Shown here piece by piece: positions 1 through 7,533 of a stretch of 16,054 nt of DNA. The stretch is from CAIJXO01 sp041308645. GTDB taxonomy: Bacteria; Patescibacteriota; Minisyncoccia; Phycocordibacterales; GWA1-40-21. Position 1 is the first letter of the stretch; every line of letters starts with the position of its first letter. Under the pieces are notes generated by a model. It was not told the origin of the DNA. It saw only the letters and a program-made list of their open reading frames with translations, and did no database searches. The DNA is taken from assembly GCA_041308645.1 (NCBI GenBank), contig JBFZBC010000044.1, positions 1 through 16,054 on the forward strand. Direction: 5' to 3'. Position numbers and translations under genes: made by a program.

Positions 1-791
1 GTGGTAGCATTGGTAAAAGTTCCATTTTTATTATTCATCACCCAGCCTGTACCATTATGATTAATGGTGCCGTTGTTAATAAAATTTATTAAAGCACTCT
101 GATTATGATTGATCGTCCAAACACCTGAATTAATAGTGATTGTCCCGTTATTGGTGAAAGTATGACCGCCAGCTCCCTGAAGTGTGGTAGTTGGACTGTC
201 CCCCAAGTTAATAGAGCAGTTGGCCGATAAAGTGAAATATCGGGTGCTAGAAAGTGTAGTTTTGGTAATCGCCACGGTTCCGGGTAAAACACCGGCACAA
301 GTTAGAGTAGCAGATAGATTAGAATTAAAAGTTATAACTCCACTCGTCACCGCCCAAGTGTTTGCCACATCGGCAGTGCTCACTGTAAAATTAGTAGTAA
401 TATTAACCGCAGCATTTTGGGTGATGATACCAGAATAGCCATCAGCAACAGTTAGGTTGGCCACGGACCAAGTAGAACCGATCGCAGCACCACTGTCACA
501 ATCAGCGTCAAAATAAACATTGTCTAATGAACCAGGAACAGAGGCTCCGCCACCAGTACAAGAGGTCGGATTACCAGAAGCCCAGTTAGCGATATCATTA
601 AAATCAGCCCCATCTACTGATGCCACCCAATAACGGTCCGCCGCCAAAGTGTCCGTGGTAAAAGCTAAGAAAAAAAAGAGAAAAAATATACTAATTAAAA
701 CCAGTCCTTTCCCCCAGCCGAAAAGGCCGTTTCCGAAAGGCCTTTTCGGCTGATTTATCTCTATTTTATTTTGCTTATATTCACCTGACAT
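1..791 (-). CDS. Secreted beta-rich surface protein, N-terminal part (runs off the left edge)
   Basis: An open minus-strand frame runs from ATG at 791 to the window edge (263 complete codons, no stop), so only the N-terminus is seen. Residues 1-29 are a long polar, basic N-region, residues 30-44 a hydrophobic Phe/Leu-rich segment, and TDTLAADRYW looks like a signal peptidase I site near residue 51. The exported part is rich in Asn, Thr, Ser, Gly and Val, begins RYWVAS...NWAS and DNVYFD, and continues with short Asn-Gly-Thr-Ile strands (TFTNNGTITI, FINNGTINHN), as in parallel beta-helix or adhesin-like envelope proteins. Function is not assignable; a role as cell-surface adhesin is inferred. 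GC is clearly higher (about 40-50% in sampled lines) than in the core genes (near 30%). A TATAAT lies 9 nt before the ATG. A perfect 14-bp inverted repeat falls within codons 14-26. Confidence 0.8.
   Translation of the reverse strand, partial: MSGEYKQNKIEINQPKRPFGNGLFGWGKGLVLISIFFLFFFLAFTTDTLAADRYWVASVDGADFNDIANWASGNPTSCTGGGASVPGSLDNVYFDADCDSGAAIGSTWSVANLTVADGYSGIITQNAAVNITTNFTVSTADVANTWAVTSGVITFNSNLSATLTCAGVLPGTVAITKTTLSSTRYFTLSANCSINLGDSPTTTLQGAGGHTFTNNGTITINSGVWTINHNQSALINFINNGTINHNGTGWVMNNKNGTFTNAT
715..752. repeat. Perfect 14-bp inverted repeat inside the surface-protein gene
   Basis: CAGCCGAAAAGGCC at 715-728 is the exact reverse complement of GGCCTTTTCGGCTG at 739-752, with a 10-nt loop. 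Neither strand has a U-tract directly after the stem, so it does not look like an intrinsic terminator. It lies between the start codon and the hydrophobic core of the signal sequence and encodes residues 14-26 (QPKRPFGNGLFGW). Confidence 0.85.
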
Positions 792-883
792 TAATCTTGT
801 ATTATAAATCTTTGCTGTGTGTTTTTCTATTATATTATATAATTATTCTATCACAAAATAAACTAGAAAAGATCCCCATACGC

Positions 884-2284
884 TTAAATACCCTTAAGGA
901 AATCTATATCAGCTTGAAATTTCTCTGCTTTAGCAATTACTTGATTCCCATAAAAAGCATTGGCTGATTTATTCCAATTACCCCCAGCATAATATTTTAG
1001 AGCAGCTGTCCTCTCTGCTGTATAACCACCAACGCTAGCACCGTTATCTTTCATAAGTAAGGCGGTAGCAGTGATAGCATGTTCTGGATTCCAAGGGTCT
1101 GGATTTATATCAAAAATCTGTTTTAATCTTGGAATATATAATTGCCAAGTGGAAGGAATAAACTGAGAAGGACCCATAGCGCCACCATACCCACTTTCGC
1201 TATACTTACCACCGGCTAATTCTGTAATTAAAGGACAAGAGATTCTGGTATTTATAGGTTCTCTCCCCAATTCTTTTAAAATACTTTGGAGTAAGGGTAA
1301 ATCACGAGTGGGGTGTATCCCCTGATTAAAAATACGTCCGGTATTTACTCCCTGGCTTTTACCATTATTTAAATCATAAATAATACAAGAACCTAAATGT
1401 TTACCGAGATCAGACTCCTGCTCTAGAATAGCTAATATTAAAGCTGGCCTCACTCCAGTTTTTTCAGAGGCAGAATTAGCATAAGATAAAGCCTGGGAAA
1501 AAGACAAACCGCCACTATCTCTAAGTTCAAACAAAGCGGTTCTGATAGTTTCTGCTTTTCTCTGACGATCAACCAAAACCTGCTGATAATTGGATTCTAC
1601 TTTGGTGGTAATATTTAAAAGATCTTTTTTTTCTGCTTCATCCTTGGCAATAGTTTTCTTTTTGACCTCCACTTCATACTTAGCATCAAGCTCCTGATTC
1701 TTCTTCCTATTTAAATCATCTTTTTCTTTCTGAGTTTCTGTTTTTATACCTCGTAATTCTACAAATAAATCCTGAAGTCCTCGATTAACCATATTGATTT
1801 CATCAGTGTTTATAACCATATCAGACAAATCATTAGCAGAAAGAAGAAGATAAAAAATCGGCTCTACTTCATTTTGCGCTTTTTTCTTTAGTAGATTAGC
1901 TAATAATTTTTGATTATTCTCTATTCTATTCTCCAGAGAATTAATATTGGCAACTTTTTGATTTATTTCCGAATTGAGAGTGTTCAAAGTAATGTTTCTT
2001 TGTTTAATTTCTTTCTCCGCCTTGACAATCTGGGCATTTAAAATAGACACATCACCTGCGAGAGTATTCTTTTTTGCACGAGTATCATCTAAAATTCTTT
2101 GCCATTCTGCAATTTCTTTTTCCAAATCCTTTAACTCATTTGTCAAACGAGTACATTCGGTCGAGGACATATTTGCAGGGCAACTCTGAGCTAAAACTAA
2201 TTGGGATGTATTCAAATTTCCAACGAAAAGAAGTACAATAACAAAAACAATGCCAGAAATTTTTAATGTTGAAATTTTTAACAT
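884..2284 (-). CDS. Secreted coiled-coil protein with MltB-like lytic transglycosylase domain
   Basis: A predicted murein-cleaving enzyme acting outside the membrane. Residues 8-32 form a signal peptide with a likely cleavage after LVLA (residue 32). Residues about 42-250 are charged and heptad-rich, an extended coiled coil like those of PcsB/EnvC-type peptidoglycan hydrolase regulators. The C-terminal part from about residue 260 resembles the MltB/GH103 soluble lytic transglycosylase fold: LEQES with E290 as likely catalytic acid, GYGGAMGPSQF at 365-375, DPWNPEHAITATA at 396-408, and KYYAGG at 430-435. Cys300 and Cys350 might pair. The fusion of coiled coil and transglycosylase is inferred to position or gate the enzyme. 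The gene lies downstream of L25 behind a hairpin that abuts its ATG. No clear terminator follows it. Confidence 0.85.
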   Translation of the reverse strand: MLKISTLKISGIVFVIVLLFVGNLNTSQLVLAQSCPANMSSTECTRLTNELKDLEKEIAEWQRILDDTRAKKNTLAGDVSILNAQIVKAEKEIKQRNITLNTLNSEINQKVANINSLENRIENNQKLLANLLKKKAQNEVEPIFYLLLSANDLSDMVINTDEINMVNRGLQDLFVELRGIKTETQKEKDDLNRKKNQELDAKYEVEVKKKTIAKDEAEKKDLLNITTKVESNYQQVLVDRQRKAETIRTALFELRDSGGLSFSQALSYANSASEKTGVRPALILAILEQESDLGKHLGSCIIYDLNNGKSQGVNTGRIFNQGIHPTRDLPLLQSILKELGREPINTRISCPLITELAGGKYSESGYGGAMGPSQFIPSTWQLYIPRLKQIFDINPDPWNPEHAITATALLMKDNGASVGGYTAERTAALKYYAGGNWNKSANAFYGNQVIAKAEKFQADIDFLKGI

Positions 2285-2319
2285 AAAATAAAGCTTGGAA
2301 TTAACACAAGCTTTATTTT
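2285..2319 (-). terminator. 13-bp perfect hairpin between L25 and the transglycosylase gene
   Basis: AAAATAAAGCTTG (2285-2297) pairs exactly with CAAGCTTTATTTT (2307-2319) across a 9-nt loop; 2284/2320 adds one more pair. On the minus strand the 3' arm ends in CTTTATTTT, a weak U-rich tail, which fits a terminator for L25 (its stop codon is at 2342). The hairpin abuts the next ATG, so read-through RNA would have its ribosome entry site in a stem. Confidence 0.55.
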
Positions 2320-2323
2320 AACA
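2315..2323 (-). promoter_or_regulatory. Possible extended -10 promoter for the transglycosylase gene
   Basis: Minus-strand TGT-TAAAAT lies about 30 nt before the ATG at 2284. A transcript starting about 7 nt downstream would begin near 2308, lack most of the 5' arm of the overlapping hairpin, and therefore stay unstructured. No good -35 box was seen. Confidence 0.35.
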
Positions 2324-2341
2324 CATTTTTTAAATTTTAAC

Positions 2342-3013
2342 CTATTTTCCCTCTACTTTGTCTGCTGATTTTGCTTCACCTTCACCTTCTTCACCTTCTT
2401 TAGCTTCTTTACCCTTCTTCTCCACTTCTATAGCTGATAGATCAACAGGCGCAGTTTCTACAACTTCCTCTATTGGTTTATAAACTGAAGCAATAACTTC
2501 ATCAGGTTTTGCAATAAGAGTAACTCCAGATGGTAACTTTATATCCTTAGCGGTTAAAACACTATCAAAATTAACTAGACTAGAAATATCAATTTCCAAA
2601 TTATGAGGTAAATCCTTTGGTAAAGCCTCAATTTCAATTGAGTGAAGAACTTTAACCAAAACTGCTCCTAGGTCTTTAACCGCTGGAGAAACTCCGATAA
2701 ATTCTAGAGGAACATCAACTGACAACTTCTTACTCTTATCAATAGCATAAAAATCTGCATGAATAGGAATATCAGTAACTGGATCAAGACTTACATCGTG
2801 AATAAGGACATCAGCATCAATATCCTTACCTTCCAAAGAAATAATGGTAGACTCTCCAGCATTTTTCCAAGCTTTTTTGAAATCGACAATAGTAAGTTTG
2901 ATTGGGGTTGAAGGATCCTTTGGACCATAAAAAATAGCTGGCATAAAACCTGATTTCCTTAGGGAATTCAAATTTTCCTCTATATCTCTTTTTTCTACCT
3001 TTAATTTAAACAT
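2342..3013 (-). CDS. rplY: 50S ribosomal protein L25 (TL5/CTC family)
   Basis: A 223-residue protein of the long L25/CTC type: an N-terminal 5S rRNA-binding L25 domain (MFKLKVEKRD..., with IFYGPK and HDVSLDPVTDIPIHADFYAI) followed by a C-terminal TL5-type beta domain (VPLEFIGVSPAVKDLGAVL, LPHNLEIDISSL, LPSGVTL) and an acidic, low-complexity Glu/Lys/Gly tail. It binds 5S rRNA in the central protuberance of the large subunit. I chose the ATG at 3013 rather than an in-frame start at 3031, because homology begins at MFKLKVEKRD and a TATAAT box occupies 3021-3026, making the upstream codons promoter DNA. A hairpin follows the gene. Confidence 0.92.
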   Translation of the reverse strand: MFKLKVEKRDIEENLNSLRKSGFMPAIFYGPKDPSTPIKLTIVDFKKAWKNAGESTIISLEGKDIDADVLIHDVSLDPVTDIPIHADFYAIDKSKKLSVDVPLEFIGVSPAVKDLGAVLVKVLHSIEIEALPKDLPHNLEIDISSLVNFDSVLTAKDIKLPSGVTLIAKPDEVIASVYKPIEEVVETAPVDLSAIEVEKKGKEAKEGEEGEGEAKSADKVEGK

Positions 3014-3020
3014 GGGGACA

Positions 3021-3048
3021 ATTATACACAAAAACGATTAAAAAGCAA
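3021..3048 (-). promoter_or_regulatory. Promoter of the L25 gene, predicted leaderless
   Basis: Minus-strand TTGCTT (3048-3043), a 16-bp spacer, and a perfect TATAAT (3026-3021). Only 7 nt separate the -10 box from the ATG at 3013, so transcription should start at or next to the A of the start codon. No Shine-Dalgarno sequence is present. Confidence 0.6.
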
Positions 3049-3054
3049 ACGACT

Positions 3055-4224
3055 TTACTTAGTATCTTCCAAGGATAGACTAAATTTCACACCAAATAAC
3101 ATAATCAAACCTAGTATTAAAAATAATCCTTGAATATTTGAGATGAAAAAAGTAAGCATTATAGTACCAAACAATGAACCAAAAATATAAGCCAAGGGGC
3201 CAGACATTCTAAAATAGCTTATAACATTGGCATTAATACTATCAACTTTTTTAAAAAAATAAGTATTACCCATAACCTCAACGGTGGCAGCACCAATTCT
3301 CGTTATAAAGAGTATTGTTGCCCATAGGGCCAAACTTCCATCATTTATAAAGAAAATTATCCCCGATGATATAGCCATAATAATAAAACCAATACTTAAA
3401 AGCTCCTTTTCACCCAGCGCCTTATCAGCAATATAACCAAGGGGAAGCTGAATAAAAACAAAAGGTAAAAGCATAATACTAAAAATCCAACTAATTTCTT
3501 TCCAAGAAAAACCAAGATTTTTTGATAAATATATTGGTGTATAAATAACCATAATAGCATAGAAAAAAGATAGTAAAAAATTAACCATAAAAATATTAAA
3601 AATGTTTTTATTCCCCAAAACTGATTTTAGTGTAAGTAAAACATTACCACTTTCGTAGTTTGAATCGTTAAATTTTCTAAGTCCAATAACAAGAGTTAAT
3701 AATAAGGGAACTAAAATAGAAAATGAGGTTAAATATATTAACTGATAATTATTATCAGTTAATATTGAACCTCTAATAATCTGGGCCAACACCCAAGCTA
3801 GGTTTACTGCGGTGAGATAAATACCCCTTATAACGCCAGTCCTTTTATTACTTGAGAAACCCTCTAGAAAAATATCTGCCAAAAAAATTACTAAAGGAAT
3901 TGCGGTAAGATTAAATATTACAAAAAAAATCAACCATGTTGGTGTTTTAATAAATACAAGACCTAATAAAACACATAATTGCAGAGAAATTAAGGATAAT
4001 GTAGTAATAAAATTCCCTAATCTTCTTAAAATATAAGGTATAAGTAAAAAACAAAAAATTACAAAAATATAAGCGACTGTAAATACACTTCCAACATATT
4101 TTTGTGGGACAAGGGTGGCAACAAAACTTGAGTCAATATACGCAGTAAAAGCAGAACTAAATGCTACTAAAAAACCAAAAATATATACCCAAAAAATACT
4201 TCCGGATTTTGAATTATTACCCAT
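3055..4224 (-). CDS. MFS-type membrane transporter, last gene of the pilus operon
   Basis: A 389-residue polytopic membrane protein with about 11-12 hydrophobic segments, split into two halves by a polar loop near residues 182-205. A motif-A-like GYIADKALGEKE (263-274) in the loop after the eighth segment matches the major facilitator superfamily. The substrate cannot be told from sequence. Its start overlaps the 3' end of pilM by 8 bp (ATGGGTAA), so it is probably translationally coupled to pilM and co-transcribed with the pilus genes. Why a transporter sits there is unclear: it may be a passenger or export something linked to the envelope. No terminator is visible before the L25 promoter 41 bp downstream. 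Family call good, function open. Confidence 0.8.
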   Translation of the reverse strand: MGNNSKSGSIFWVYIFGFLVAFSSAFTAYIDSSFVATLVPQKYVGSVFTVAYIFVIFCFLLIPYILRRLGNFITTLSLISLQLCVLLGLVFIKTPTWLIFFVIFNLTAIPLVIFLADIFLEGFSSNKRTGVIRGIYLTAVNLAWVLAQIIRGSILTDNNYQLIYLTSFSILVPLLLTLVIGLRKFNDSNYESGNVLLTLKSVLGNKNIFNIFMVNFLLSFFYAIMVIYTPIYLSKNLGFSWKEISWIFSIMLLPFVFIQLPLGYIADKALGEKELLSIGFIIMAISSGIIFFINDGSLALWATILFITRIGAATVEVMGNTYFFKKVDSINANVISYFRMSGPLAYIFGSLFGTIMLTFFISNIQGLFLILGLIMLFGVKFSLSLEDTK

Positions 4225-5692
4225 TTAATTTAGCTCTAGTTGTTAGGTCTAATTTACCAGTTTCAGATATTCTTTTTGCCTTCTGATAAGATTTCGATGC
4301 TTCAACAGTTGCTGGATAAGTACCATGATCTTTATCTTCAATTAACTGGTACGAACCTGAAGTTTGAATACTAGTAGTTATTGGTTCTGAATTAGTGGTA
4401 CTTATCTTTGGTAATTTTATATTATTAACAAAATAATTCTGCGCCTGCTGGAACAAAATAGCCAAGACAACGCCTAATATAATCACCATTGTTGCTAAAA
4501 CATATTTATTATTAAGGATTGTTCTAACAATATTAACCTTTGTCAGATATCCCATATTAAAAAGATTTAAAGTATTTACAGAGTTTGCCTCCGTTGAAGG
4601 CATTTCTTTAATCAAATTGATATCCTTAAATATATTACTAGCTCCTAGCATCCCTAAACCGAGAACATTAGCAAAAAGTGGAAAATCACCACCCTTGCGA
4701 GTTAACAAATCAAAATTAATATTATAAACAGCCTTAGCAACTTTAACTTCTTTCCCCAGAGTACTCATCATCTGCTCAACCAGACCAGGTAAAAAAGTAG
4801 AACCACCCACTAAATATATATCTTCTAACTTTTGATTAAAAGTTTTCTCATAGTAATCTATAGCTTTTTTTATTTCTTTTAAAATATCCTCAATTATCGG
4901 TAAAATGATAGGCCTAACTGTGTTTTTATCACCCTCTTTAAAACCATACTTAATTTTTAATGTCTCGGCCTCAACTTCTTCTATATTTAGCTTACTTTTT
5001 ATACTTTGAGTCATTTGATACCCAGCGATAGGTATAGTAAAAGTCATATTTAGTTTGTCATTACTATCAAAGAAACTGAGATTTGTAGAACCTGACCCAA
5101 AATCAATAATTAAACTTTGATTAGGAGAACTTTTAAGAACCACTCTAGCTAAACTAAAAGATCCTATGTTTAAAGAAACAATCTCAAGACCTACAGAGTT
5201 GCAGAATTTTACATAACTATTTGCAATATCCTTAGGAACACTGACAAAAATAATCATCTTCCTTAAATGATCAGGTAAGGGTTTCTCAACAAAATCCCAA
5301 TATGTTTTATCCAAACTTATTGGCAGAGAAAGAGAAATTTTATCTGCAATTTCCTTTGTAAGAGCGCTGGATTTAAGTTTTGAATCAACTTCAAAACATG
5401 AAGTAAAAATTTGTGATTCAGGTAAAGAAACAATAACTTTATTTGTGGAAACTTTATGTGGTTTAGCCTCCTTCAGTAACTTTTTAAGTTTTTCTGCTAA
5501 AACATTTTGATTTAATATTTTACCATTCTCAACAATTCCTTCTGGTAACTCAGTCCGCGCATATGTTGATATTGCAAACTTAAAAACTTTTTCGAGCTCA
5601 ATAATCTCTATGGATCGATCGCCGATATCTAAACCAAAAGCTTTATCAAACTTTATTGTCAAACTTTCTTTCAAAATTTTTAATGCCTTCAT
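4217..5692 (-). CDS. pilM: Type IV pilus assembly ATPase PilM fused to a PilN-like N-terminal and membrane segment
   Basis: Residues about 15-352 are an FtsA/actin-like PilM: phosphate-1 GLDIGDRSIEIIEL (20-33), an SHS2-type region, phosphate-2 IIDFGSGSTNLSFF (195-208), and adenosine motif LVGGSTFLPGL (294-304). Canonical PilM is cytosolic, about 350 residues, and binds the N-terminal INLLP peptide of the membrane protein PilN. Here the chain goes on: DINLIKEMP at 357-365 resembles that PilN peptide, followed by a basic stretch, a transmembrane helix at about 397-414 and a roughly 75-residue Ser/Thr-rich tail, probably extracytoplasmic. PilN's ferredoxin-like domain is not evident, and no separate pilN or pilO lies in the window. 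I read it as a PilM-PilN(N-terminal) fusion that tethers itself to the membrane. It sits 44 nt after the PilX-like gene and overlaps the MFS gene. Confidence 0.88.
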   Translation of the reverse strand: MKALKILKESLTIKFDKAFGLDIGDRSIEIIELEKVFKFAISTYARTELPEGIVENGKILNQNVLAEKLKKLLKEAKPHKVSTNKVIVSLPESQIFTSCFEVDSKLKSSALTKEIADKISLSLPISLDKTYWDFVEKPLPDHLRKMIIFVSVPKDIANSYVKFCNSVGLEIVSLNIGSFSLARVVLKSSPNQSLIIDFGSGSTNLSFFDSNDKLNMTFTIPIAGYQMTQSIKSKLNIEEVEAETLKIKYGFKEGDKNTVRPIILPIIEDILKEIKKAIDYYEKTFNQKLEDIYLVGGSTFLPGLVEQMMSTLGKEVKVAKAVYNINFDLLTRKGGDFPLFANVLGLGMLGASNIFKDINLIKEMPSTEANSVNTLNLFNMGYLTKVNIVRTILNNKYVLATMVIILGVVLAILFQQAQNYFVNNIKLPKISTTNSEPITTSIQTSGSYQLIEDKDHGTYPATVEASKSYQKAKRISETGKLDLTTRAKLNG

Positions 5693-5736
5693 TTTTTTAC
5701 TTGTCTTAGCTAATAATCTAACTTCTCTAATTAAAA

Positions 5737-6174
5737 CTATAAATCAGCTACCACCTGCCATGAATTAATAACAACATTTGGTGTATTGGTGGCAACTTCA
5801 ATCAAAATTTTTCTAGTAAATCCTGAAACCGTGCTTGAAGCCTTGATTAGTTTGGATCCATCGGTACCATCCTCAACAGTGTAAATATAACATGTTTCTC
5901 CATCAACTAACAATGATTCCCCACTGCTACTTCCATAACTCCAACCAGAAAAACCCTCATTAGCAGAAATCTGAAGTAAAGCATGTTCCCCGCAAGCGTT
6001 TACTGTACTCCACGCTTTTGTTGCCATTTCTGAATCAAGATTATCTTTAGTTCCACTCACAGAACTTAAAAGAATACTAGTGACAATAATAAGAACAGAG
6101 GCAGAAACCAAAAGAACTAAAGTTACTACCAAAAAACCTCCTTGTTTTTTTTTGTTTAAAAAATCAGAAATCAT
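5737..6174 (-). CDS. PilX/GspK-like minor pilin lacking Glu5
   Basis: A 145-residue prepilin-like protein: basic leader ending KKKQGG, then a hydrophobic helix FLVVTLVLLVSASVLIIV from residue 14 and a small C-terminal domain with Cys61 and Cys95, which could form a disulfide. It lacks the Glu at +5 of the mature protein found in most pilins (Thr there). In type II secretion and type IV pili, absence of Glu5 marks the tip subunit GspK or PilX-like proteins. It is last in a run of four minor-pilin genes, matching the order H-I-J-K. Its ATG overlaps the stop of the truncated pilin upstream (ATGA), suggesting coupling. A run of nine A residues in codons 8-10 could be slippage-prone. Exact role inferred. 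Confidence 0.72.
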   Translation of the reverse strand: MISDFLNKKKQGGFLVVTLVLLVSASVLIIVTSILLSSVSGTKDNLDSEMATKAWSTVNACGEHALLQISANEGFSGWSYGSSSGESLLVDGETCYIYTVEDGTDGSKLIKASSTVSGFTRKILIEVATNTPNVVINSWQVVADL

Positions 6175-6383
6175 TGAGTAATACCATTAATCTCGACGGC
6201 ACTATTTATTGTATTACTGATTTCATCCAAGATTGAACGGGTGTTTTGATTCACATATTGAATAGTCTCAATTTTTTCCTTACCAAAGATAACATTGAAA
6301 GCAAAACTGCTGATAAAATACAAAACTGTCCCAGCAATAGCTAAATACAATATTGCCTCCAAAAGTGTAAAACCATTTTTCAT
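6171..6383 (-). CDS. Truncated PilW/GspJ-like prepilin (helix only)
   Basis: A 70-residue class III prepilin: MKNG, then FTLLEAILYLAIAG with the prepilin peptidase site G/F and Glu5. The helix extends through FNVIFGKEKIETIQYVNQNTRSILDEISNTI, then the protein ends at INGITQ. PilW/GspJ relatives usually continue with a beta-sheet domain of about 100 or more residues, so the globular domain is missing. The gene ends in TGA inside an ATGA overlap with the PilX-like gene, so it looks like a settled deletion rather than a recent frameshift. I chose the ATG at 6383 over an upstream in-frame TTG at 6410, because MKNG gives a normal leader length and a -10 box lies between. It may still enter the pilus tip through its helix, or be a decaying gene. 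Confidence 0.7.
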   Translation of the reverse strand: MKNGFTLLEAILYLAIAGTVLYFISSFAFNVIFGKEKIETIQYVNQNTRSILDEISNTINSAVEINGITQ

Positions 6384-6390
6384 ATAATTA

Positions 6391-6399
6391 ATTATAACA
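6391..6399 (-). promoter_or_regulatory. Possible internal extended -10 promoter before the truncated pilin
   Basis: Minus-strand TGT-TATAAT ends 7 nt before the ATG at 6383, the same geometry as other predicted leaderless starts here. No convincing -35 (TTGAAG at a 19-bp spacer is the best). AT-richness makes chance matches possible. Confidence 0.4.
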
Positions 6400-6431
6400 T
6401 AAAAAAACAACTTTTCTTCAAAGTAAGACCT

Positions 6432-7529
6432 CTATGATTTTTCTTCATTATATATAGTTTGAACTTCTTCTTCAGTTAAGGCTCTATTATAAATACGGAC
6501 TTCGTCAATAAAACCTATAAAATTACCTGAGAAACCTGAATTTGCACCAATAACAAAAGGTTCTGAGCTTAAGGTTGTCGTTGTTGCTGTTAATACAGAA
6601 GTGGAAGTTGCCTCCAAAACACCATTCAAATAAAGACTAGCGCCACCAGGATTTTGATACGTATATACCAAATTGTGCCAAACATCATCTGATACCTCTA
6701 AAACAGAAGTGAGCGGAACTCCATCAGAACAGCTCGCATCACCACAAACTCTTGCTTGTATTTTATCTGTATCATCAACATACATATCGTAAGACCTTAC
6801 TGAAGAAGTGTTTGATTTTGCTACTATCCACCTATTACCTGACCCAGTCTGCATTTCAAACCAAACAGACATAGTTATATCTGAAAGACCGTTTAAAATA
6901 CCCTCGCCATCCACCGTAATATAACTAGAACCATCAAAGCTATAAGCGGTATTAGCTAAACCTTTGACACCATAAGTACTAGTAGCTCCATAAACAGTAC
7001 CTGTACTAGTACCAACACTATCAATAGCAGTTCCAACTAAAGCATCGTCAAATTTCCAGAAAGAAATTAAATTATCACTAGGTATTGAGCTAATTACATT
7101 TCTCTTCCAATCTGTTATCACCGTCTTTAAAGTAATGTTTACATTTCGCACAGGAGTTAAATTCCAACTTACAGTACAAGTAAGGATCTTTGAATATGAA
7201 TTTTCTGAAAAAATATTAATTACCCTCGTATATTTATCATTAATTAAATCTGATGAACTACTTAGAACCCATAGACCACCACTATCATCAATTCCATGAT
7301 CACCATCAATTAAGGCGGACCAGTCAGCATCTCGAATAGACTTAACAGCCTCAATCCCCTCCTTTGCAAAAAGTTGCGCTTCAATTCTTTCTGAATAAAA
7401 TCTAGTGCTAGTGGTTGAATCAATCAGTAATGAAACAATAGCAAAAGAACTTATAGAAAATATAGCGATTGCCAAAACAAGTTCTAATAAACTAAATCCT
7501 GCTTGTTTTTTATCTTCAAAATAATTCAT
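6432..7529 (-). CDS. PilV/GspI-like pilin with C-terminal LamG-type (concanavalin-like) domain
   Basis: A 365-residue protein from the ATG at 7529. The leader ends DKKQAG, followed by FSLLELVLAIAIFS with Glu5. A PilV/GspI-like region with KEGIEAVKSIRDADW follows. From about residue 151 the chain is a laminin-G/concanavalin A-like jelly roll: LISFWKFDD, DSVG, YSFDGSSYITVDG, ITMSVWFEMQ, DDVWHNLVYTYQ, LYLNGVLEATS, FIGFIDEVRIYNRALTEEEV. LamG domains often bind sugars or matrix, so this is probably a pilus-tip adhesin; the ligand is unknown. Cys275 and Cys280 (numbered from the upstream 7568 start) might pair. An in-frame start at 7568 lies inside the preceding gene and is rejected, because it puts an odd N-terminus before the leader. 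A TATATT lies 6 nt before the chosen ATG. Confidence 0.88.
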   Translation of the reverse strand: MNYFEDKKQAGFSLLELVLAIAIFSISSFAIVSLLIDSTTSTRFYSERIEAQLFAKEGIEAVKSIRDADWSALIDGDHGIDDSGGLWVLSSSSDLINDKYTRVINIFSENSYSKILTCTVSWNLTPVRNVNITLKTVITDWKRNVISSIPSDNLISFWKFDDALVGTAIDSVGTSTGTVYGATSTYGVKGLANTAYSFDGSSYITVDGEGILNGLSDITMSVWFEMQTGSGNRWIVAKSNTSSVRSYDMYVDDTDKIQARVCGDASCSDGVPLTSVLEVSDDVWHNLVYTYQNPGGASLYLNGVLEATSTSVLTATTTTLSSEPFVIGANSGFSGNFIGFIDEVRIYNRALTEEEVQTIYNEEKS

Positions 7530-7533
7530 AAAA

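Noticed and set aside
184..438. Plus-strand open frame of 84 codons in the left region
   Set aside because: It is antisense to the continuous minus-strand surface-protein frame that covers all of 1-791; it has no promoter and a translation without domain features.
2342..3031. L25 start at 3031
   Set aside because: The extra six codons overlap a perfect TATAAT and precede the point where L25 similarity begins.
6171..6176. Alternative genetic code with TGA read as Gly or Trp
   Set aside because: TGA serves as a stop in an ATGA gene overlap, and read-through would run two pilin genes together out of frame.
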